In this document: positions 8,731 through 17,546 of the stretch, in pieces
Layout: each line of letters opens with the position of its first letter
How positions within the stretch are numbered: the stretch's first letter is position 1
Assembly: GCF_025421775.1 (NCBI RefSeq)
Contig: NZ_JAOEFX010000004.1
Span: forward strand, 434,001 to 498,000
DNA: 64,000 nt
Direction: 5' to 3'
DNA from: Paenarthrobacter aurescens
Lineage (GTDB): Bacteria > Actinomycetota > Actinomycetes > Actinomycetales > Micrococcaceae
Notes under the pieces: generated by a model
Database searches by the model: none
Seen by the model: the letters and a program-made list of their open reading frames with translations, nothing else
What the model was told of the DNA's origin: nothing
Made by a program: the position numbers and the translations under genes

Positions 8731-8762
8731 AAAGAGCCCCGCGGCAATCCGCGGGGCTCTTT
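8731..8762. terminator. Strong bidirectional terminator
   Basis: AAAGAGCCCCGCGG (8731-8744) pairs perfectly with 8749-8762 around loop CAAT. The A-run and T-run at the ends make it functional in both directions, between the MFS exporter (+) and the sugar porter (-). Confidence 0.9.
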
Positions 8763-8768
8763 GTGCAT

Positions 8769-10238
8769 CTACTTGGGTTCGTCAGAGGCGACCGGCAGCG
8801 GCGCCACTGGTGCGCCCTTGGGTACGAACAGCGTCTCTGCCTGCTCCAGGGACATGCCATTCGTCTCGGGAACCTTGAACATTACAAAGAAGAACGACGC
8901 CGCCGCGAAGGCCGCGTACATGGCGTACGTCAGCGGCAGCGAACCTGCCGCCATGATGGGGAAGCTGAGCGTGATGGCAAAGTTCGCGATCCACTGAGCC
9001 GCAGCTGCGAGGCCGAGCGCGCGGGCGCGGATGCGGGACGGGAAGATCTCGCCCAGCAGCACCCACACCAGCGGGCCCCAGGAAGCGCCGAAGCTTATGA
9101 CGAAGACGTTTGCCGCCACGAGCGCCACGGGGCCCCATGCTCCCGGCAGGGAAATGTCGGAACCCGAGCCGGTGGCGGACGAGAAGGCCAGTGCCATGAC
9201 GCCCAGCGATACCGCCATGCCTATTGAACCTGTGAGGAGGATGGGGCGGCGGCCAATGCGGTCTACCAATGCGATGGCAACCAGGGTCACCAGGATGTTG
9301 GTGACGGAGGTGGCCACGGAGATGGTGAGGGAGTCCTTTTCCTGGAACCCCACCGCTTTCCATAGCGTGGTGGAGTAGTAGAAGATCACGTTGATGCCGA
9401 CGAACTGCTGCAGCACGGAGAGGATGATGCCGATCCACACCACGGGCAGCAGGCCGAACCTGTTGCCGCGGAGTGAGCCCTTTTTGGTGGAGAGCTTTTC
9501 CTGCTGGATGGATTCGCGGATCTCGCGGATGTGCCGTTCGATGTCGTCGCCCGGGATCAGCTTGTTGAAAATGGTGCGGGCTTGGTCTTCCTTGCCGTTC
9601 AGCACCAGGAAGTGCGGAGACTCCGGCAGACGGAAGGCGATCCAGCCATACACTGCAGCGGGCACCGCGCAGGCGATGAACATCCAGCGCCAGGCTTCGA
9701 TGCCCAGCCACAACGTTCCGTCGGCGCCACCGGCCGAGTTGGCAAGAACCGCGTCGGAGAGCAGCGCTGCGAAAATACCGGTGGTGATGGCGAGTTGCTG
9801 GAGGGAAGCCAAACGGCCGCGCACGTGCCTGGGGGAGATCTCGGAGATGTAAGCGGGGGCAATCACGGACGCCAGTCCAATACCCAGGCCGCCCACGAGG
9901 CGCCAGAAAATGAGGTCCCAAACACTGAACGCCAGGCCGGTTCCAACTGCGCTGACCAGGAAGAGCAATGCGCCGATCTTCATGGCCGGGATGCGGCCGT
10001 AGCGGTCGGCAACCTTGCCGGCCAAGTAGGCGCCCGCGGCACAACCAAGCAGCGCAACCGCGACGGCGAACCCGGTCAGGGCTTCGCTCATGACGAACTC
10101 GTCTGCCATCGCATCCACGGCACCATTGACCACGGAGGAATCAAAGCCGAAGAGGAAGCCGCCAACCGCGCCGGCAACGGCCAGGCCGATCACCTTCCGG
10201 GAGACTTGGGGCGCGCCTTCGGTGCTGGAACTGGACAT
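8769..10238 (-). CDS. Sugar porter family MFS transporter
   Basis: Proton-coupled sugar or polyol carrier, 489 residues from the ATG at 10238, which has GGGAGT upstream. Sugar porter hallmarks are GFDSSVVNGA in TM1, GKVADRYGRIPAMKIGALLF motif A, RLVGGLGIGLASVIAPAYISEISP, QQFVGINVIFYYSTTLW (the QQxxGxN sugar-binding signature in TM7), DRIGRRPILLTGS and the closing VPETNGMSLEQAE. Glucose, xylose or inositol are possible; the sequence does not decide. Separated by about 330 bp from the histidine genes, it does not appear to belong to them. Confidence 0.9.
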   Translation of the reverse strand: MSSSSTEGAPQVSRKVIGLAVAGAVGGFLFGFDSSVVNGAVDAMADEFVMSEALTGFAVAVALLGCAAGAYLAGKVADRYGRIPAMKIGALLFLVSAVGTGLAFSVWDLIFWRLVGGLGIGLASVIAPAYISEISPRHVRGRLASLQQLAITTGIFAALLSDAVLANSAGGADGTLWLGIEAWRWMFIACAVPAAVYGWIAFRLPESPHFLVLNGKEDQARTIFNKLIPGDDIERHIREIRESIQQEKLSTKKGSLRGNRFGLLPVVWIGIILSVLQQFVGINVIFYYSTTLWKAVGFQEKDSLTISVATSVTNILVTLVAIALVDRIGRRPILLTGSIGMAVSLGVMALAFSSATGSGSDISLPGAWGPVALVAANVFVISFGASWGPLVWVLLGEIFPSRIRARALGLAAAAQWIANFAITLSFPIMAAGSLPLTYAMYAAFAAASFFFVMFKVPETNGMSLEQAETLFVPKGAPVAPLPVASDEPK

Positions 10239-10499
10239 GGGACTCCCTTGGGGAATGGTGGTGTGGGATCGCGGTGCGGGACGTCGTCGGCTGTTCCGAC
10301 GGGGACGCCGGTGCACTCGCGCTACACAGTGTGGCATGCCCCGTCGCGCAAGTTCCAGTCAAGGCGTGTCGGATGACATGCGTTCACTTACTTAACTCAA
10401 TCATCCCTGACTTCGACCTGGACGTCCTCTGAGAGCGCTAGAGAGGCAATTCCTGGCAGCGACACCCCCTCCTGAATCCACTAATTGAACACACAGCAC
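10239..10499. other. Intergenic gap, nothing recognised
   Basis: Between the sugar porter start and the terminator of the hutF operon I see no convincing gene, RNA or repeat. The part near 10239 must hold the sugar porter promoter. In many histidine clusters hutI lies next to hutF; no hutI remnant is visible here. Confidence 0.5.
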
Positions 10500-10543
10500 G
10501 ACGGCGGCCCTTAAGTTTGGTGCCAAACCCAAGGACCGCCGTC
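10500..10543 (-). terminator. Hairpin downstream of hutF
   Basis: GACGGCGGCCCTT (10500-10512) pairs with AAGGACCGCCGTC (10531-10543) with one mismatch; a second small stem TTTGG/CCAAA lies inside the loop. It stands 28 bp past the hutF stop on the minus strand. Confidence 0.65.
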
Positions 10544-10570
10544 GGCAGCTTTGCGACCGAAGCAGCTGCG

Positions 10571-11926
10571 CTAGGAGAGTTCCTTGAGCGCTGCCGACAG
10601 CAGGCTGCCAGGCCTTCCCAGCCGCGTGTGGACACCGTGCGAGGCGAGCAGCTCTCCGGCGATGATGACCTCAGTGACGTCGCTGGCTGTCGCGCTGAAT
10701 GCCATCTGCATCGGCCTGGATCCAGCAGTGCGCGTGGAGGCCGGGTCAATGACCATAAGATCGCAAACACCACCCTCTTCGAGCGCCCACTGGGCCACCG
10801 GCGTGGCCATGGATCGGGCTGCCCCATCGGTTGCGGCCCGCAGCAATTCCTGGGGTGAAAACCTCCCGCGTTGGCCGCTGCCCAACCGCTCCCCATGTTC
10901 CAGGGTGCGCATCTCAATCCATGGATCGATCACGGCGTGCTGGTCAGTACCCAGGGCGATCGTTGCTCCCGCATCGGAAAGTTCCCTCGCCGGACCAATA
11001 CCGTCTGCGAGGTCGGCCTCGGTGCTTGGGCACATCACCACCGTGATGCCGGCTTGTCCCAGCGCAGTGATGTCTTCCTGTGTCAGGTGGGTTGAATGGA
11101 CAGCCGAGAGCCTGCTGGTCAGCAGCCCATGACGTTCCAAGAGGCCAGCGGGTGTGGTGCCGTAAGCCTCAAGGCAAGCTTCGTTCTCGGCAGGTTGTTC
11201 GCTCAGGTGGATGTGAAGGGGAATGTCGCCGGGCAATTTGGCGGCCACAACCTTCAGGTCCTCTTCAGGTACCGCCCGAACCGAGTGCAAGGCCGCTCCG
11301 ATGCTCACGCGATCCGGCGGGAAGCTTCCGGCTATCGCAGCGCGGAGCGAGGCAAGGCGGCGGAGCCAGGCGTGCACGTCAGCGTCCCCGAACCTTGCCT
11401 GTTCGGAACTCAGGGGTGTTCCCATTCCGCCGGCCAGGTACAAGGTGTCCAAAAGAGTCAAACGGATACCGGCTGACATTGCCGCGCGGGCCAGCGCCAA
11501 CTCCATGGCGTGGGGCTCCGGATAAGGTTCACCGCCGGGCTGGTGGTGGACATAGTGGAACTCCGCGACGCTGCTGAAACCGGCCACAACCATCTCGGTA
11601 AACACAGCCGTCGCCAGCTTTTGGTACTTCTCCGGAGTCAGCTCCGACGCACTCGTGTACATCTGCTCCCGCCACACCCAGAAATCTCCGCGCCCTTCAT
11701 GGGTCCGGCCACGCAACACCCTGTGGAAGGCGTGCGAGTGTGCGTTGGCGGCTGCGGGGAAGACGATGCCGTCCAGTTTTTTGTCGCCGGGTTGGGGCTG
11801 GGTGCCGGTGGTGACGCTGGAAATCAGGCCCTCGTGGGTTTCCAGACGAACTCCGGAAGCGGCCTCGGGGACCCCTGACCCGTTGTTGGCCGCGATGATC
11901 GCCGTTTCACACCAGAACGCGTTCAC
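10571..11926 (-). CDS. hutF: Formimidoylglutamate deiminase
   Basis: Amidohydrolase-superfamily enzyme that hydrolyses N-formimidoyl-L-glutamate to N-formyl-L-glutamate and ammonia in the five-step histidine pathway. 451 residues. Metal and catalytic residues are visible: HSH (about 63-65) in NAHSHAFHR, HIHLSEQ, the AVHSTHL strand and the metal-binding aspartate in GTDQHAVID. The REQMYTSASELTPEKY segment is typical of HutF. The start codon overlaps the stop of the M20 amidohydrolase gene upstream by 4 bp, so the two are coupled. Confidence 0.92.
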   Translation of the reverse strand: MNAFWCETAIIAANNGSGVPEAASGVRLETHEGLISSVTTGTQPQPGDKKLDGIVFPAAANAHSHAFHRVLRGRTHEGRGDFWVWREQMYTSASELTPEKYQKLATAVFTEMVVAGFSSVAEFHYVHHQPGGEPYPEPHAMELALARAAMSAGIRLTLLDTLYLAGGMGTPLSSEQARFGDADVHAWLRRLASLRAAIAGSFPPDRVSIGAALHSVRAVPEEDLKVVAAKLPGDIPLHIHLSEQPAENEACLEAYGTTPAGLLERHGLLTSRLSAVHSTHLTQEDITALGQAGITVVMCPSTEADLADGIGPARELSDAGATIALGTDQHAVIDPWIEMRTLEHGERLGSGQRGRFSPQELLRAATDGAARSMATPVAQWALEEGGVCDLMVIDPASTRTAGSRPMQMAFSATASDVTEVIIAGELLASHGVHTRLGRPGSLLSAALKELS

Positions 11927-13122
11927 AGGAGCCCCTCCAAAACGTCTGCAAGGGCAACGGCTCCGGAGGACGCATCTTCATCGGCAACATGTTCTTCCGG
12001 CGAATGCGAGATTCCGCTGGGGTTGCGGACAAAGAGCATGGCCGAGGGCACGTACCCCGCCAGCACGCCGGCGTCATGCCCGGCGCCCGTAGCCAACACC
12101 GGCGCCTCCGGGAGAAGGCCACCGATCCGTCGGCTTAGCTCTGTATCAAAATGAACGGTCCCGCTGTAGGACTCTTCGGTGAGGGTCGCGGTGCACCCTT
12201 CAGCTGCGGCCACTTCCTGGGCCGCGCTGTAGATCGCTTCGATGAGGCGAGCGGTCACGGCGTCGTCCGGGTGGCGGGCATCAAGCCACATGTCTACGCG
12301 GGATGCAATCACATTGGTGCCGCCGGGAATGGGCGTCAAACGGCCAACGGTTGCCCGGGCATCCGGCTGCCTGGCTGCGGTGTCGCGAACAGCCAGGACG
12401 ATCTGGGCGGCAGCCACCATTGGATCCGCGCGGTCTGCCATGAGCGTGGTGCCTGCGTGGTTTCCTTGGCCGCTGACGCTGATCTTCCAGCGTCCATGAC
12501 CCAGGATCGAACTGCCAACGGCGATCGCCGGACCGCCCTGCCCCAGCCCCTTGCCCTGTTCCACGTGCAATTCAACAAAATCGCCGATTCTGGCCATCGC
12601 TTCGGCGTCGGCACCAACATGCCGGGGATCCAGGCCATTGGATCGTGCCACGTCGGCGAAAGTGTCGCCATTGGCATCGCGCAGATTAAGTGCCTTGTTC
12701 ACATCGATGGCACCCGTCAGGAGCCGGGAACCCAGGCATGCCACGCCGAAACGGGACCCTTCTTCTTCCGGGAAGACGGTGACTGCCAAGGAGCGACTTG
12801 GCTGGAGCCCGCGGTCTTTGAGGATATCGACGGCGGCCAGTGCGGAAGCGACGCCAAGAGGTCCGTCATATGCTCCGCCGCCGGGCACCGAATCGAGGTG
12901 GCTTCCTGTGACCAGGGCGCCGTCCTGTGGCTCGCCCCACCACGCCCAGATAATGCCGTTGCGGTCTGTCTCGATGAGCAGGCCACGTTGCGCGGCTTGC
13001 TCCATGAACCACTCCCGGAGATCGAGTTCAGGCGTTGAATACACGGCCCTGGAGTAGCCTCCGCGCACGCCATCCCGGCCTACATCCTTGATCGAATCAA
13101 GGAGCTGATTGACGGTTTCCAC
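11923..13122 (-). CDS. M20 family amidohydrolase (allantoate amidohydrolase / N-carbamoyl amino acid hydrolase type)
   Basis: Dimetal hydrolase of 399 residues in the hydantoinase/carbamoylase branch of M20. Metal ligands and catalytic residues can be read: GSHLDSV (H75, D77), YDGPLG (D86), the EEEGSRF pair at about 119-121, ELHVEQG, the dimer-domain loop NHAGTT and the C-terminal GHDAG. Databases usually label such proteins allantoate amidohydrolase, but coupling to hutF suggests it removes the formyl group from N-formylglutamate, the job of HutG, which is absent here. That assignment is inference. It is first in the minus-strand operon facing the IclR gene. Confidence 0.85.
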   Translation of the reverse strand: METVNQLLDSIKDVGRDGVRGGYSRAVYSTPELDLREWFMEQAAQRGLLIETDRNGIIWAWWGEPQDGALVTGSHLDSVPGGGAYDGPLGVASALAAVDILKDRGLQPSRSLAVTVFPEEEGSRFGVACLGSRLLTGAIDVNKALNLRDANGDTFADVARSNGLDPRHVGADAEAMARIGDFVELHVEQGKGLGQGGPAIAVGSSILGHGRWKISVSGQGNHAGTTLMADRADPMVAAAQIVLAVRDTAARQPDARATVGRLTPIPGGTNVIASRVDMWLDARHPDDAVTARLIEAIYSAAQEVAAAEGCTATLTEESYSGTVHFDTELSRRIGGLLPEAPVLATGAGHDAGVLAGYVPSAMLFVRNPSGISHSPEEHVADEDASSGAVALADVLEGLL

Positions 13123-13142
13123 GTGTTCCTCCGATGTTGACG

Positions 13143-13182
13143 ACTGCCACCAAGTAAAAAGCAGTTGTCATCACATGGCAAG
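13143..13182. promoter_or_regulatory. 40-nt operator-like repeat, left copy
   Basis: This segment matches the reverse complement of 13291-13330 at 31 of 40 positions, including AGTAAAAAGCA and CATGGCAAG. It lies 20 bp upstream of the M20-hutF start. Each copy also has a TGCCA...TGGCA dyad at its ends. It probably binds the adjacent IclR regulator. Confidence 0.65.
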
Positions 13183-13290
13183 GGTTAACGGGCGGGTGAG
13201 TTCTATTTAACGGGCAGGAAATCTTGGCGTCATGGGCTGGTGAGGTTATGCGACATATTTCCCGAAATACCGCGAAAGTTCTCGAAGACT

Positions 13291-13330
13291 CTTGCCATGC
13301 TGTGAAAATTGCTTTTTACTAAGTGGCAAG
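13291..13330. promoter_or_regulatory. 40-nt operator-like repeat, right copy (inverted)
   Basis: Inverted partner of 13143-13182, placed 38 bp before the IclR start at 13368. It begins CTTGCCATG and ends GTGGCAAG. The mirrored position relative to the two divergent genes suggests one regulator controlling both arms. Confidence 0.65.
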
Positions 13331-13367
13331 ACATGGTGATCCAGACCACTTGAAAGCAGGCCAGGCA

Positions 13368-14054
13368 ATGGCAGCAGATTCTTCGACTCGGACGGTAGAG
13401 CGGGCGCTCGCCCTCTTGGGGGCAGTTTGCTCCGAGGGAGCCATTGCGTTGAGCGACGCCGCACGGGTTGCGGACCTCTCGCCCAGCACGGCTCTTCGCC
13501 TTCTCCGCACCCTTGAAGGCGTTGGCTTCGTCTCAAGAGACGACGGCGGAAACTTCCGTCCGGGCGCCAGCATCATCCAGCTGGGTGCGCTCGCACTCGG
13601 CAAGGAATCACTCGTCTCGTTGTGCACGCCCGCCATGAAGCGTCTCGTCGCAACAACGCGCGAATCCTGCTATCTGAGCATTCCCGGGGTTGGGGACACG
13701 GGAATCTACATTGCGATCGTCGAGGGCACTCACTCGATCAGGCACTCCAGCTGGGTCGGACGGAGCATTCCGCTCGAAGGCACAGCGTCCGGCCAAGTAC
13801 TCAAGGGCGAACATCCTGAGCGTGGCTTTGCCGTAGTGCGCAGCGGTGTGGAGGACGACGTTACGGCCATTGCTGCGCCGGTGGTGATGGGAGGACGAAC
13901 GGTGGCTTCGCTCAGCGTCGTGGTTCCCAGCTACCGCGTGGATGAGCTGAAGGCCCTCAAAATCGGCCAGCAACTGGTGGAGGAAGCTGACAACATCCTC
14001 ACCCTGAACACCGACAACCATGAGCTACCCCAGGAAAGCATGGAAGCAAAATGA
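13368..14054 (+). CDS. IclR family regulator of the histidine locus
   Basis: 228-residue regulator with an N-terminal helix-turn-helix (SSTRTVERALALLGAVCSEGAIALSDAARVADLSPSTALRLLRTLEGVGFV) and a C-terminal IclR effector domain (GRSIPLEGTASGQVLKG, then VRSGVEDDVTAIAAPVVMGGRTVASLSVVVPSYR). The ATG at 13368 is preferred to a GTG at 13323, which lies inside the 40-nt operator repeat and adds residues with no domain match. Its last codons overlap the ABC ATPase start (ATGA), so regulator and transporter are coupled. Likely effectors are histidine, urocanate or a later intermediate. Confidence 0.88.
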   Translation: MAADSSTRTVERALALLGAVCSEGAIALSDAARVADLSPSTALRLLRTLEGVGFVSRDDGGNFRPGASIIQLGALALGKESLVSLCTPAMKRLVATTRESCYLSIPGVGDTGIYIAIVEGTHSIRHSSWVGRSIPLEGTASGQVLKGEHPERGFAVVRSGVEDDVTAIAAPVVMGGRTVASLSVVVPSYRVDELKALKIGQQLVEEADNILTLNTDNHELPQESMEAK

Positions 14055-15157
14055 TCAAGTTTGAAAATGTCACCAAGGCCTACCCTGATGGCACGGTCGC
14101 CGTCGACGGCCTCAACCTGGAGGCGCCGACGGGCAAGCTGACCATCCTTGTTGGTCCCTCAGGCTGCGGCAAGACCACCTCGCTGAGGATGATCAACCGC
14201 CTCATCGAACCTACTAGCGGCACCATTTACCTCGATGACGAGCCTACTTCCGGCATGGACGCAGCGTTACTCCGCCGCCGAATCGGCTACGTCATCCAGC
14301 ACGCGGGGCTCTTCCCGCACAAGACCATCGTGGACAACGTCTCCACCATGCCGGTCCTCCTCGGCGAAAGCCGCCAGAAGGCCCGGACCAAAGCTCTGGA
14401 ACTGATGGAGCGCGTGGGGCTTCCCACGAGCTTCGCCACGCGATACCCATGGCAGCTGTCCGGCGGCCAGCAGCAGCGCGTCGGTGTGGCCCGGGCCCTG
14501 GCCGCTGACCCCGCGTTCATGCTGATGGATGAACCGTTCAGCGCAGTGGATCCCGTGGTCCGTGGCCAGCTGCAGGAGGAGTTCCTCCGCCTCCAGCGCG
14601 AGATCGGCAAGACCATCATCATGGTCACCCACGACATTGACGAAGCCCTCAAGCTGGGCGACCAGGTGGCCGTGATGCGCGTCGGCGGCAAGCTGGCGCA
14701 GATGGCTACTCCGTCTGAGCTGCTCACTTCTCCCGCAGACGAGTTCGTTGCCGACTTCGTTGGCCGGGACCGCGGCTACCGCTCGCTCGGGTTCACCAAG
14801 ACCGCAGGCACTGTGGCCATCGGCGAAGAAGCTGTGGTGCAGCTTGGGACATCCGTTGATGAGGCCCGCGCCAAGGCGTCGGGTGCTTGGGTCCTGGTGG
14901 TCGACGGCGGCAGGAAGCCCCTCGGTTGGGCTCAGCCTGACCTTCTCAACGGTGAGGTGAAGCGCGAGAACCTGAACCTCAGCGGCATCCCGGCCGCGGC
15001 ATCAGGGACGATGCGCCAGCTGCTCGATGCGGCCCTTTCCTCCCCCAGCCGTCGCGGTGTCGTGGTCAACGAGCATGGTGAGCTGATCGGCACGGTGACT
15101 GCCACGGACGTGGTCAAGGCCATTGAGGCCGAGCCGCACTTGGAGACGGCACGATGA
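14051..15157 (+). CDS. OpuC/ProV-type ABC transporter ATP-binding protein
   Basis: ATPase of a quaternary-amine/histidine type importer, 368 residues: Walker A GPSGCGKTT, signature LSGGQQQR, Walker B FMLMDEPFSAVDP, switch MVTHDIDEAL, then a C-terminal regulatory part with a CBS-like segment (SRRGVVVNEHGELIGTVTATDVVKAIE). The family handles glycine betaine, choline or proline betaine. In rhizobia and pseudomonads, histidine importers inside hut loci (HutXWV) belong to the same family, so histidine or a histidine derivative is the likely cargo here. Coupled by 4-bp overlaps on both sides. Confidence 0.88.
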   Translation: MIKFENVTKAYPDGTVAVDGLNLEAPTGKLTILVGPSGCGKTTSLRMINRLIEPTSGTIYLDDEPTSGMDAALLRRRIGYVIQHAGLFPHKTIVDNVSTMPVLLGESRQKARTKALELMERVGLPTSFATRYPWQLSGGQQQRVGVARALAADPAFMLMDEPFSAVDPVVRGQLQEEFLRLQREIGKTIIMVTHDIDEALKLGDQVAVMRVGGKLAQMATPSELLTSPADEFVADFVGRDRGYRSLGFTKTAGTVAIGEEAVVQLGTSVDEARAKASGAWVLVVDGGRKPLGWAQPDLLNGEVKRENLNLSGIPAAASGTMRQLLDAALSSPSRRGVVVNEHGELIGTVTATDVVKAIEAEPHLETAR

Positions 15158-15804
15158 ACTTCGAATGGCTGGGCCGCCAGTTCGACAACATTGTGTTCCT
15201 GTTCGGCTGGCACGTCCTGCTGGCTGTCACCCCGCTGATCCTGGGCTTGCTCATCGCTTTACCCCTGGGCTGGTGGGCGCACCGGAGCCGCCGCATCTAC
15301 CCACTGCTGGTGGGCGTGGCGGGTTTGCTCTACACGGTCCCGTCCCTGGCGCTCTTCGTCTTGCTGCCGCTGGTCCTGGGCACCAAGATCCTGGACCCGC
15401 TCAACATTGTGGCCGCCCTGACCATCTACACCGTGGCCCTCCTGGTCCGGGTGGTAGCGGATGCGCTGGACTCCGTCCCTGAGGACACCGTCCAAGCCGC
15501 AAAGGCCATGGGTTACCGCGGCTACCAAAGCCTCCTGAAGGTTGAACTTCCCGTGGGTGTCCCGGTCATTTGTGCCGGCCTGCGCGTTGCCGCCGTCTCC
15601 AACGTCAGCCTCGTCTCCGTCGCTGCGCTGCTTGGCATTCCGCAGCTTGGTTCGCTCTTCACGCAGGGCTTCCAGCTCCGTTTCTACACGCCGATCATCG
15701 CGGGCATAGTGCTCTGCGTGGTCCTGGCCATGATCCTGGACGGGCTGATCATCCTCATCAACCGGTGGCTGACACCGTGGACCCCCAAGGTGGTGGCATC
15801 GTGA
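15154..15804 (+). CDS. OpuC-type ABC transporter permease 1
   Basis: Membrane subunit of 216 residues with about six membrane segments. The EAA-loop region DALDSVPEDTVQAAKAMGYRGYQSLLKVELPVGVPVI contacts the ATPase. The opening (HVLLAVTPLILGLLIALPLGWWAHRSRRIYPLLVG) is typical of OpuCB/YehY permeases. ATG overlaps the ATPase stop (ATGA), and the TGA overlaps the next GTG start. Confidence 0.88.
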   Translation: MNFEWLGRQFDNIVFLFGWHVLLAVTPLILGLLIALPLGWWAHRSRRIYPLLVGVAGLLYTVPSLALFVLLPLVLGTKILDPLNIVAALTIYTVALLVRVVADALDSVPEDTVQAAKAMGYRGYQSLLKVELPVGVPVICAGLRVAAVSNVSLVSVAALLGIPQLGSLFTQGFQLRFYTPIIAGIVLCVVLAMILDGLIILINRWLTPWTPKVVAS

Positions 15805-16517
15805 ACTACTTGTTCGACCCCGCGCATTGGAGCGGCGCCGACGGCATCCCAACGCTGATAGCCGAGCATCTCCTCTACTCCCTCATCGCCCTGGCTGTGG
15901 CTGCGGTCATCGCCGTCCCGCTTGGTATCTACATCGGCGTCACGGGCAAGGGCGTGTTCATGATCGCCGGCCTCGCCAACGCCCTCCGGGCACTTCCCAG
16001 CGTCGGTTTGCTGATCCTGTTGGTCCTGCTCATCTCGCCTGCCTTCCCGTCCCGCATGGGCTACGTACTGCCGAGCCTCATCGTGCTGGTTCTGCTGGCA
16101 GTCCCGCCCATCCTTACCAACACCTATGCCGGCGTCCGGGCGGTGGATGCTGCCGCCGTCGACGCGGCCAAGGGCATGGGTTTCCGTACCATGAAGATCC
16201 TCACGGATGTCCAGCTTCCTTGCTCCCTTCCGCTGGTTTTGTCCGGTGTCCGCAGTGCCCTACTGCAAATCATCTCGACGGCGACCATCGCCGCATACAT
16301 TTCGCTTGGCGGCCTTGGTCGCCTCCTTATCGACGGCAAGGCCCAGAACGACTACAGCCAGATGGTTGCAGGCGCGGTCCTCGTCGCATTGCTGGCCTTG
16401 TTCTTCGACCAGCTCCTCGCCTTCATCACCCGCCGCGTTGTCTCACCCGGACTCACCCGGCGCACTATCAAGTCGGCTCCTGAAGCCGAGCCCGTGAAGA
16501 CCCCCGTCACGGTCTAG
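15801..16517 (+). CDS. OpuC-type ABC transporter permease 2
   Basis: Second permease, 238 residues from the GTG at 15801, which overlaps the preceding stop (GTGA). It is paralogous to permease 1: LRALPSVGLLILLVLL, VRAVDAAAVDAAKGMGFRTMKILTDVQLPCSLPLVLSGVRSALLQ and YISLGGLGRLLIDG. Two different permeases with one ATPase and one binding protein is the OpuC layout, unlike single-permease HutXWV systems. Confidence 0.88.
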   Translation: MNYLFDPAHWSGADGIPTLIAEHLLYSLIALAVAAVIAVPLGIYIGVTGKGVFMIAGLANALRALPSVGLLILLVLLISPAFPSRMGYVLPSLIVLVLLAVPPILTNTYAGVRAVDAAAVDAAKGMGFRTMKILTDVQLPCSLPLVLSGVRSALLQIISTATIAAYISLGGLGRLLIDGKAQNDYSQMVAGAVLVALLALFFDQLLAFITRRVVSPGLTRRTIKSAPEAEPVKTPVTV

Positions 16518-16594
16518 CCACTACCCTTTTGCACCTCCACCCCACCCCCACCTGGCCGCTGCATGTCCTGCAGGGCCGTTCCAGGAGAGCTGAC

Positions 16595-17506
16595 ATGAAG
16601 AAGTACCTCACCGGTTTCACCCTCGCGGCAGTTGCCGCAATCACCCTGAGCGCCTGCGGCGGCGGGGATCCCATGAGTACGTCCAACACTGCGGCAGGAG
16701 CCTCTGGCGACAGCATCATCGTTGGTTCCGCGGACTTCCCGGAGAGCCAACTGATCGCCAAGATCTACGCCGAAGCCCTCAAGGCCAAAGGCGTAGAGGT
16801 TACCGAGAAGCCAAGCATTGGCAGCCGCGAGGTCACCATCCCCGCCCTCAAGGACGGTTCCATCGACCTCATGCCCGAGTACGGCGGAGCGCTCCTGCAG
16901 TACCTGGACTCAGCCACCAAGGCTGTTTCCTCCGAGGACGTTGCCAAAGAACTGACAACCAAGATCCCGGCCGGCCTCACTGTCCTGACGGCTTCCGAAG
17001 CGGAGGATAAGGACGTCCTGGCCGTCAAGAAGGACATCGCCGACCAGTACAAGCTCAAGACCATCGAAGACCTTCAGCCCGTTGCCAAGGAGCTCGTGCT
17101 GGGCGGCCCGCCGGAGTGGAAGACCCGCCTCAACGGCGTCGCCGGCCTGAAGTCCGTCTACAACCTTGAGTTCAAGGAATTTTCAGCGCTCGACGCCGGT
17201 GGGCCGCTCACGCTGAATGCGCTCCTTTCCGGCCAGGTACAGGTAGCGGACCTCTTCAGCACGGATCCGGCGCTGGCGGAGAACAACCTGGTGGCACTTG
17301 AGGACAACAAGAACCTCTTCCTCTCCGAGAACATCGTGCCGGTCATCAATGAGAAGAAGTCGACAGACGCCGTCAAGGAAACGCTGGACAAGGTCTCTGC
17401 AGCGCTCACCACCGAGGACCTGATCAAGATGAACGGTCGTGTGGCCAAGTTCGAGGACATCGGCGAAATCGCCAAGGAATGGCTCAAGACCAAGAACCTG
17501 GGCTAA
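16595..17506 (+). CDS. Substrate-binding lipoprotein of the OpuC-type importer
   Basis: Extracellular solute receptor, 303 residues, with a lipoprotein signal peptide (MKKYLTGFTLAAVAAITLSAC; lipobox LSAC, mature Cys at about 21). The mature part matches OpuAC/QAT-binding proteins (SIIVGSADFPESQLIAKIYAEAL, PALKDGSIDLMPEYGGALLQYL, VVINEKKSTDAVKETLD region). ATG 16595 is chosen because GGAGAG lies 7 bases upstream and the signal peptide starts there. It sits 77 bp after permease 2 and 40 bp before hutU, which ties transport to urocanate metabolism. Confidence 0.9.
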   Translation: MKKYLTGFTLAAVAAITLSACGGGDPMSTSNTAAGASGDSIIVGSADFPESQLIAKIYAEALKAKGVEVTEKPSIGSREVTIPALKDGSIDLMPEYGGALLQYLDSATKAVSSEDVAKELTTKIPAGLTVLTASEAEDKDVLAVKKDIADQYKLKTIEDLQPVAKELVLGGPPEWKTRLNGVAGLKSVYNLEFKEFSALDAGGPLTLNALLSGQVQVADLFSTDPALAENNLVALEDNKNLFLSENIVPVINEKKSTDAVKETLDKVSAALTTEDLIKMNGRVAKFEDIGEIAKEWLKTKNLG

Positions 17507-17546
17507 TCCCGCTGCCCTGCGGGTTCCCGGCTAATAGGAGTAAAGA

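Noticed and set aside
13323..13367. Upstream GTG as start of the IclR gene
   Set aside because: It falls inside the 40-nt operator repeat and adds 15 residues with no domain match; ATG 13368 fits better.
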